Assembly: GCA_006176705.1 (NCBI GenBank)
Contig: QRFJ01000748.1
Location: 124,001 to 188,000 of the forward strand
Direction of reading: 5' to 3'
DNA from: Cocos nucifera
Taxonomy: Eukaryota; Streptophyta; Magnoliopsida; Arecales; Arecaceae
Length of the DNA stretch: 64,000 bases
This document shows, in pieces, positions 57,717-64,000 of this stretch. How positions within the stretch are numbered: the stretch's first letter is position 1; every line of letters begins with the position of its first letter. The notes beneath the pieces were generated by a model. The model was given only the letters and a program-made list of their open reading frames with translations, was not told the DNA's origin and did not search any database. The position numbers and the translations under genes were made by a program.

Positions 57717-58578
57717 TATTATTCTAGATAACTGCTCTGATACCAATCTATTGGAAACCATCCTTGCTACTCAATGATTATGGAAATAGTAACAAGGATC
57801 CAAGAAAAGAGATGACCTTTCTGTTGAAACCCTAGCAAGCCCTAAGGCATGGAGAAAAGGGAGAGAATGAGAGAGGAAGAGAGATTTTTTAGGAAGAAAA
57901 GGATTGTATTGATTCCTTGCTTAGTTTATAAAACTCAGTACAGAGTATATATACCTGATCAAATAAGATCCAACCTAAAAATCTCTCCTAGCTAACCTAA
58001 TATGATGCACTTTCCGAGCCCATGTACACCCATGTCTTCCATGCACACACCCATTGGACAAATCCCAGTCCAGTGCATAGGTTAGCCCCTTTAGGACCTT
58101 ACAAACTAAGGCCCTAAGTTCCTAGGATTAAACCAAATCTCAGGCTAGAATAGAAACTACGTTCTATGCTATTCACTGCTCGAGCTAGCTCGATCAACAG
58201 TTGGACTGGCTTGACGGTGATGTTTCCTATGAGATTCTGAATCATCACTCTCTATTTTACTACTTGGGCTGGCTCTCTCAGGATTCGGACCGACTTGGCT
58301 TCTACTCAGGCTAGCTCTAACATGAATCAAGCCAACTCTTCCAGCATATCAGCCAGATAAGCTTTTTGGACTTCTGCTCAAGCCAACTATCTCAAAATTT
58401 GGGTCGGCTCATCTTTAGCTCAGGCTAGCTCTTCTGCAGCTTGGGCTAACTCTTTTGATAGGATCCAAGCTAGCTCTTTTGAAGCATTTGCCGAAACTTT
58501 TCGACGGTTGATTCCATTCGCTCCTTGCTCTCTTTCCACCTATTTTCAAGGCTTGAGAGCACCATACCTGAGCTCACA
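57717..58578 (-). repeat. copia-6 3' LTR
   Basis: The plus strand starts TATTATTCTAGATAACTGC and ends TGAGCTCACA. Its first ~30 bases include CTCTGATACCAATC, an inverted primer-site copy inside the LTR. GGCTAGCTC-type words are repeated at 58175-58480. The minus-strand sequence just beyond (AAAGTGGAGAT) is the polypurine tract. Confidence 0.85.
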
Positions 58579-58599
58579 ATCTCCACTTTGGTACTTTCA

Positions 58600-59233
58600 A
58601 GTCCTTGTAAACTTAACACTATCTGTCAACCCCATCAATACCATACAATTGTAAAAGCTATTCCATGGAAGTACCTTTGTGAGCACATCAGCTAGATTTT
58701 TCTTGATGTGAACTTCACCAACTCCACTTCACCATCCTCTACTAGTTCTCTAATTTTATGGTATCTGATATTAATGTGCTTAATCCTCATATGATACATA
58801 GAGTTCTATGTGAGCAACAAAGCACTCTGACTATCACAATGCATTCTGACTGCATCATATGGGAATCCCATTTCCAGCACCAAGCCCTTCAACCATAGAG
58901 CCTCCTTCACTACCTCCGTGCTGCCAATGTACTCTACTTCAGTAGTGGACAAAGCCATAATTGACTATAAGTAAGATCTCCATGAGACTAGACCTCCATA
59001 CAAGCTGAATACAAAACCTATAGTCGAGCGTCGAGTATCCACATCTCCACCAAAATCTAAATCCATAAATCTCTCTATTAGCCTTTGAGTTTCTTAGATA
59101 TGTTAGGATGTTCCTTGGCACCTTCCTGTTGACCATAGCAGATACTGATCCCAACTGAATCTGCCAAGTATTTGAAGATATCCATCAGTTCTCTCCAGTG
59201 CTCCTTTCCAAGCTGAGCCATAAACTTGCTCAC
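58600..59233 (-). pseudogene. copia-6 RNase H, broken
   Basis: The minus strand holds RNase H fragments such as a FGGDVDTRRSTIGF-like and a STTEVEYIGST-like segment (about 58920-59060) in two frames. It degrades the RNA strand during reverse transcription. Several stops and shifts. Confidence 0.7.
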
Positions 59234-60240
59234 TTAACTCACTATATGGGCTAAATTTGGCCTACAACATACCATAGAGTACATAATACTTTCTACACTA
59301 GAAGCATATGAAACCTTTTCCACCTCCTGAATTTTCATCTCAGTTTGTGCTAACATGGTCGTAGAGAATCTGACATGCCCAGCTAGTGGTAGCATAGCCG
59401 GTTTGGCCTCCTTCATTCCAAATCTCTCCAAGACCTTCTTGATATATCTTCCTTGAGATAGATGCAATAGTTGCTTGGTTCTGTCTCTGATGATTTCCAT
59501 ACTAAGGATCTTCTTTATAGGCCCTAAGTTCTTCATCTCAAACTTCCGAGATAAAGCTCCTTTCGACTCTTGAACAACTTCCTTACTCTTGCATGCTATC
59601 AGAATATCATCTATATACAAGAGTAAGTATAACTATGATCCATCTTTCAGAGATCTCACATATACACACGGATCATGATCACACCTAGATAGTCTAATAC
59701 TTCTCATATAAGTGTCAAACCACTTGTACCACTATCTAGGAGACTGCTTGAATCAGTACAATAATTTCTTCAATAAACAAACCTCTCTCTGACCCAAGCT
59801 CTCTAAAGCCCTATGGCTGCTCTATGCATATATTCTCCACCAAATTTTCATGAAGGAATGCTATCTTAACATCCATTTTTTTTAGTTCCAAATCATGAGC
59901 AACAACTATGCTCAACATCATCCTAATGAACGAATGTCTGACAATCGAAGAGAAGACTTTTGAGTAATCAATTCCTTCTCTCTATGAGTATCCTTTGCTA
60001 CCATCCTAGTCTTGTACCTCACTCCACCTTGCTTTGAAGGTGCCTCTTTTTTGGTGAAAATCCATTTGGATCTAATGGATCGAGCATCATCTGGTAGATC
60101 CACCAGCTATCATATTCGATTTTTCTTAAGAGACTCCATCTCCTCCATCATGGCCTGCATCCATAACTTTCAATCCAAACTCTCCATGGCCTCCTCAAAA
60201 CTCTCTAGATCTCCATCGACAATGATAAGAACATAGAAAA
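59234..60240 (-). pseudogene. copia-6 reverse transcriptase, broken
   Basis: The N-terminal part at 59918-60103 has SKWIFTKKEAPSKQGG and RMVAKD. The C-terminal part at 59234-59620 has the catalytic MYIDDILIACKS, LGPIKKILSMEI and LSQGRYIKKVLERFGM. Between them (59620-59918) the frame is broken by stops. Confidence 0.85.
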
Positions 60241-60655
60241 TAGTCTCATCAATGCCATATCACACCGATTTATGAACAGTGTGCTTCGGCTTATGTAGTG
60301 CCACTCTCCTTGCAGTATCTTGCAAGTCTGTTATCTATGGCTGCCTCTATACTTCTTCCAAGATAGATTGCTCTCCATGTTGGTTCTCCATAGGTGTATC
60401 ACCATGCCTGCCAAACTCCACCTCAAACAGAACATGACTCGAGGTTGATGTTAAGGGAAAATCACCTATATCTAAGAGCTTTTCCATACTATCCTGTATT
60501 ATCTTCACAACTCCATCTATAATTTCTAACTTCAAGATGATACTCTTTTCATCAAATATCACATTCTGACTGATGACACATCTCTAAAAATATGAATCTC
60601 ATAGCAAGAAATCCTTCACATCTCATGGAAATCTGATAAATATCATCTTCTATGA

Positions 60656-61400
60656 CTATGGGTCCAACTTGCTTCTATTAGCCTCTTCTACCAAAGCATA
60701 TGTAGGACAGCCAAACACCTTTAGGTGGCTAAGCTCCACCTTCTTCCCACTCCAGACAGCCTCTAAAAGTCCTCCATTCAATTTTCTATGAAAAGATCTG
60801 TTAACAAAAAAACATGCATAAATAAGAGTATCATCCCAAAATGATTTGGGCAGTAATGCATATAGCCTTAAGCTTCTGACCTTCTCTGTCAGTATCCGAT
60901 TCATTCTCTCCACGACACCATTCTACTGAGGGGTCATCTTCACTATGTGATGACGTTTTATTCCATTTTTCTTACAGTATCTCCTGAATGCTAGGCATCA
61001 GTATTTTCCTCCATTATCAGACCTCAAACACTTCACTGACTGCCCGTCTCTTTCTCCATCTCAGCTCTCTAGACTTTAAATCAGACAAAAATATCTGATT
61101 TTTTCCTCATCAGATAGATCCATACTTTTCTAGAGAAATCATCTATAAAGATAATAAAATATCTCGCTCCATCTTGAGATGCAATAGGTGTTGGTCCCCA
61201 TATATCTGAGTGGACAATCTCCAAAATAGCTTTACTCTGCTTGGTACTACTGGCAAATGTAACTCTATGCTATTTATCGTAGATACAAGGTTCACATAGG
61301 TTATCTCCTTTTTTTTTGACTGCTGGAATTAGACCTCTCCTACTTAACTCTGTGAGCCCCCTATCACTCAAGTGACCCATATGATAGTGCCACAGCTTGT
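60656..61400 (-). pseudogene. copia-6 integrase, broken
   Basis: The HHCC part starts near 61400 (HLSDRGLTELSRRGLI). The DDE core shows the first Asp in VHSDIWGP (about 61215), the second in LRSDNGGKY (about 61020) and the Glu-containing MERMNRILTEKV at 60913. The C-terminal region (AVWSGKKVELSHLKVFGCP) is open at 60656-60913. Stops lie between them. Confidence 0.85.
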
Positions 61401-61761
61401 AGGCTAGCTGCTTCTCTTATGCTGCTATAGACACCTCCACACTATCTTTAATCACTGAGCCCTCCATCCTATATAGGTTGTTGCTTAGTCTTCTCTTTTT
61501 CATCACCACCAATGCGCCCTTGAAAATTCTCAAATACCCACTGCCTGGCTGACAACTGAAAGCATATCCCTATCCTTCTATGTAACCTAGGGATATCAGG
61601 TTCTTCTTCAGCTCTAGCACAAGCTTCACATTGGTGAGTGTCTGTATGACTCTATCATACATCCTCACTCTTACTATACCAACACCAGCAACTTTACATG
61701 GGTGATTATCTCCAAGATTTACACTCCGTCCATGGGATCTTACATAAGATGAGAACCACTC

Positions 61762-62082
61762 TCAAAGTGCAGCGTAATGGTGGGAACACACTGAATCTAG
61801 TGTCCAATGGTTGTCCAACTCTGTTACTTCATTTGATACTACCAATATGTGTTCTTCACTATCTTCGAATGACGGAGCACCACTCCTACTGATCGATCCA
61901 CCCTTAAAAGTGTCTTTTTTCTTTTCATTCTTTAAAAATTGATAATTTCTTCTAATATGATCAGGTTGATGACATTTGCAGCATTTCCAAATCTTATAAT
62001 TTTCTTGAGATTTTGATCTATCCTTAGATTTATCTCGAGTTCTCTCCTTAGGCCTTCCTTGCCTCTCATTCATAGAAAGCAC
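61762..62082 (-). pseudogene. copia-6 nucleocapsid and protease start
   Basis: A basic stretch (RPKERTRDKSKDRSKSQEN) leads to a zinc knuckle, CCKCHQPDHIRRNY, in which the conserved Gly is Asp and the last Cys is Tyr. Then WTLDSVCSHH is the protease active site with DSG changed to DSV. Both are likely inactive. Confidence 0.8.
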
Positions 62083-62640
62083 CTTTGAATTAAGGTTTTC
62101 TCTAACTAGCCTCTCTCACTGCTCGTTGGACCTAAGAACTCCAACCACTTTCTCGAAGTTTAATGTCTCTTTCTCATACACCAGAGCAGTAATGAGACTA
62201 GCATATGTTGCTGGTAGTGAATACATCTTCACATCAAGGCTTATAACATTCAAGCAAACTTGATTGAACTTCTGGATATGAAAAACTAGATCTCCTCCTT
62301 TGGACATCCGCAAACTATATAGCTGCTTCTTCAACCACAGCTTGTTTGTCATATTCTTGCCCATATAACTGTTCTCCAATTTCTGCCAAAGCTCCTTCGA
62401 TGTGGTTTCCATATTAATCTCCAGCAAAACCTCATCAGCGAGGTATATATGAATCATACTGAAGGCTATCTCTTCAAGTTCCACCCATTCTTCAATAAAA
62501 ATCTTTTTCAGTCTTTCGTGAGTCAAGACCTTTTAGATCATATTCTAGACCAGTAGATCCTTCATCCTTTACTACTAAATACTGAAGTTACCTTTGCTAT
62601 CAAACTTTTCAAAGTCTATCTTGATGGTACTTTATGCCAT
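62083..62640 (-). pseudogene. copia-6 gag capsid
   Basis: The original start is at 62640 (minus strand ATG), followed by KIDFEKFDSKGNFSI, but stops at about 62570-62530 cut off the first 40 codons. The remaining 136 residues (62116-62526) are open, with TTSKELWQKLENSYMGK and KKQLYSLRMSKGGDL, typical of UBN2 capsid proteins. Confidence 0.85.
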
Positions 62641-62764
62641 CTCAATCAGATTTTAATAGCTAAACACAAAAGAGAATAAACAGTGCTAAAAAAAATCTAT
62701 TCAGCACCTTACCACAACACCAGACGAAGCTTTGACCTTTTCTCTACCAGATCTAACACTAGGG

Positions 62765-62777
62765 CTCTAATACTAAT
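62765..62777 (-). other. copia-6 primer binding site
   Basis: The minus strand reads ATTAGTATTAGAGC directly after the LTR, a decayed ATTGGTATCAGAGC. A second copy, ATTAGTATTAGAG, lies about 30 bases further inside the LTR. Confidence 0.75.
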
Positions 62778-63556
62778 TATTATTCTAGATGGCTACTCTA
62801 ATACTAATCTATTAGGAATAATCCTTGCTGCTCAATGATTGTAGAAATAGTAACAAGAATCCAAGAAAAGAGATGGCCTTTCTGTTGAAACCCTAGAAAA
62901 CCTTAGGGCATTAAGAAAAGGGAGAGAATGAGAGAGGAAGGGAGATTTTTTAGGAAGAAAAGGCTTGTATTGATTCCATGCTTAGTTTACAAAACTTAGT
63001 ATAGAGTATATATACTTGATCAAATAAGATCCAACATAAAAAACTTTTCTAACTAATCTAATGTGATGCACTCCCTCAGTCCATGTACACCCATGTCTCC
63101 CATGCACACATCTATTAGATAAATCCCAATCCAATCCATAGGTTAGCCCCCTTAGAACCTTACAAAATAAGGCCCTAAGTTTCTAGGATTAAACCTAATC
63201 CCAGGCCAGAATAGAAACTATGTTCTATTCTATTCACTGCCCGAGCCGGCTCGATCAGTAGTCGGACCGGCTCAATGGTGATGTCTCCTGCAAGAGCCTA
63301 AATCACCAATCTCTTTGTGCTGCAAGAGCCAGCTCTTCCAACGTATCAGCCATAGATGCTTTCTAGATTTCTACTCGAGCCGACTCTCTCAAAATTCAGA
63401 CTGACTATTCTATAGCTCGGGCTGGCTCTTTTGATAGAATCCAAGATAGCTCTTCTGAAGTATTTGTCAAAGCTTTTTGATGGTTGATTTCATTCGCTCC
63501 TTGCTTTCTTTCCATCTACTTTCAATGCTTGAGAGCACTATATACCTGAGCTCACA
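62778..63556 (-). repeat. copia-6 5' LTR
   Basis: The plus strand starts TATTATTCTAGATGG and ends TGAGCTCACA. It is 83 bases shorter than the other LTR because part of the GGCTAGCTC-type array (63236-63440) is missing. A TATA-like TATATATAC lies at about 63008-63018. Confidence 0.85.
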
Positions 63557-63561
63557 TTAGC

Positions 63562-64000
63562 AATACAATTGCTAATCGATCCTCCTACAACACTTGCATT
63601 AGGTCAAATATCAATTGCATTGATTGTTTGATCTTAGAATGATTCTCAATTATTGATCAACCATTTGATCAGGTTACAACCTCTTATGTGTGTGATTCCA
63701 TATGTTCAAACCTAAGTCGATAGCATAGGAATTGATTTCTATACCAATCAAAATAACCATCTAGCAATGATATTCAATGTCTGAATAGGTAAAATGCATG
63801 CAAAGCAACATTCTTAGAATCTTGACCCATGGTTGCCATATAGTTCATTTGTTTGACCAATAATGCTCAAAACGACTTTGAGTAAGCTATCAACACTCAT
63901 ACAAGTCATCTCTATTATATTTCAAAATTTTGCAAATTTCATGACTCCTCACAAGGATTACCCAGGTTTAGATTTTGCTAAATTGGAACACAGTGAGACA
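63562..64000. repeat. Continuation of LTR-like sequence interrupted by copia-6
   Basis: Joins to 57400-57716 and matches 55260-55620 (words ACCAATCAAAATAACCATCT and TTTGCTAAATTGGAACACA-like). No gene visible. It runs off the window. Confidence 0.65.

Larger units (their letters stand above)
57717..63556 (-). mobile_element. copia-6: Ty1/copia element, complete structure, dead coding
   Basis: LTRs at 57717-58578 (862 bp) and 62778-63556 (779 bp), flanked by perfect TTAGC (57712-57716 and 63557-63561). On the minus strand the order is LTR, primer site, gag, protease, integrase, RT, RNase H, polypurine tract, LTR. All domains are recognisable but each carries stops or lost key residues. Confidence 0.9.

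Overview
This window looks like intergenic heterochromatin from a large plant genome. I find no intact host gene, no tRNA or rRNA gene and no CRISPR array. Almost every base can be assigned to LTR retrotransposons or to one CACTA DNA transposon. The TE types (a Sirevirus with an envelope-like gene, gypsy elements with an Arg-type primer site, an En/Spm transposon, very long copia LTRs) point to an angiosperm. A monocot, perhaps a palm, is my guess and is not proven by the sequence. All coding regions carry stops or frameshifts.

Layout. 1-6429: 5' half of a minus-strand Ty1/copia element (copia-1) with a long 5' LTR. 6430-10308: leader and LTR of a second minus-strand element (copia-2), cut by copia-1. 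10669-17664: gypsy-1, a gag-only Ty3/gypsy element on the plus strand. 18121-37681: a four-layer nest. Copia-3 (LTRs 18121-19059 and 36746-37681) was interrupted at 20421 by copia-4, a Sirevirus (20422-36337, target duplication AGAGG). Copia-4 was interrupted at 25010 by a CACTA element (25011-30606, target duplication TCA), whose left end is itself a long foldback. 38508-45391: a solo Sirevirus LTR (target duplication GTTAT), a duplicated 0.4 kb flank, then copia-5, a minus-strand Sirevirus derivative without pol. 45669-53955: a solo LTR (target duplication CATAA) split by gypsy-2 (46001-53054). 53956-57716 and 63557-64000: LTR-like sequence with a 31-bp minisatellite, split by copia-6 (57717-63556, minus strand, target duplication TTAGC).

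How the parts relate. Copia-4 and copia-6 keep recognisable remains of all coding domains. Copia-3, copia-5, gypsy-1 and gypsy-2 lack pol, and copia-5 and gypsy-2 also lack the capsid core, so they must have moved with proteins from relatives. Two patterns stand out. First, a 150-190 bp module in the untranslated leader, between the primer binding site and gag, is shared in the same sense by two copia elements (copia-1, and more weakly copia-2) and two gypsy elements. This suggests an exchanged or selected cis-acting RNA signal. Second, copia-3 and copia-6 have LTRs whose 3' end contains an extra primer-binding-site copy plus a short tail, with the working primer site directly after it. Most families here also carry their own array of short palindromes near the start of the LTR.

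All boundaries and homologies were read by eye. No alignment, dating or database search was run.
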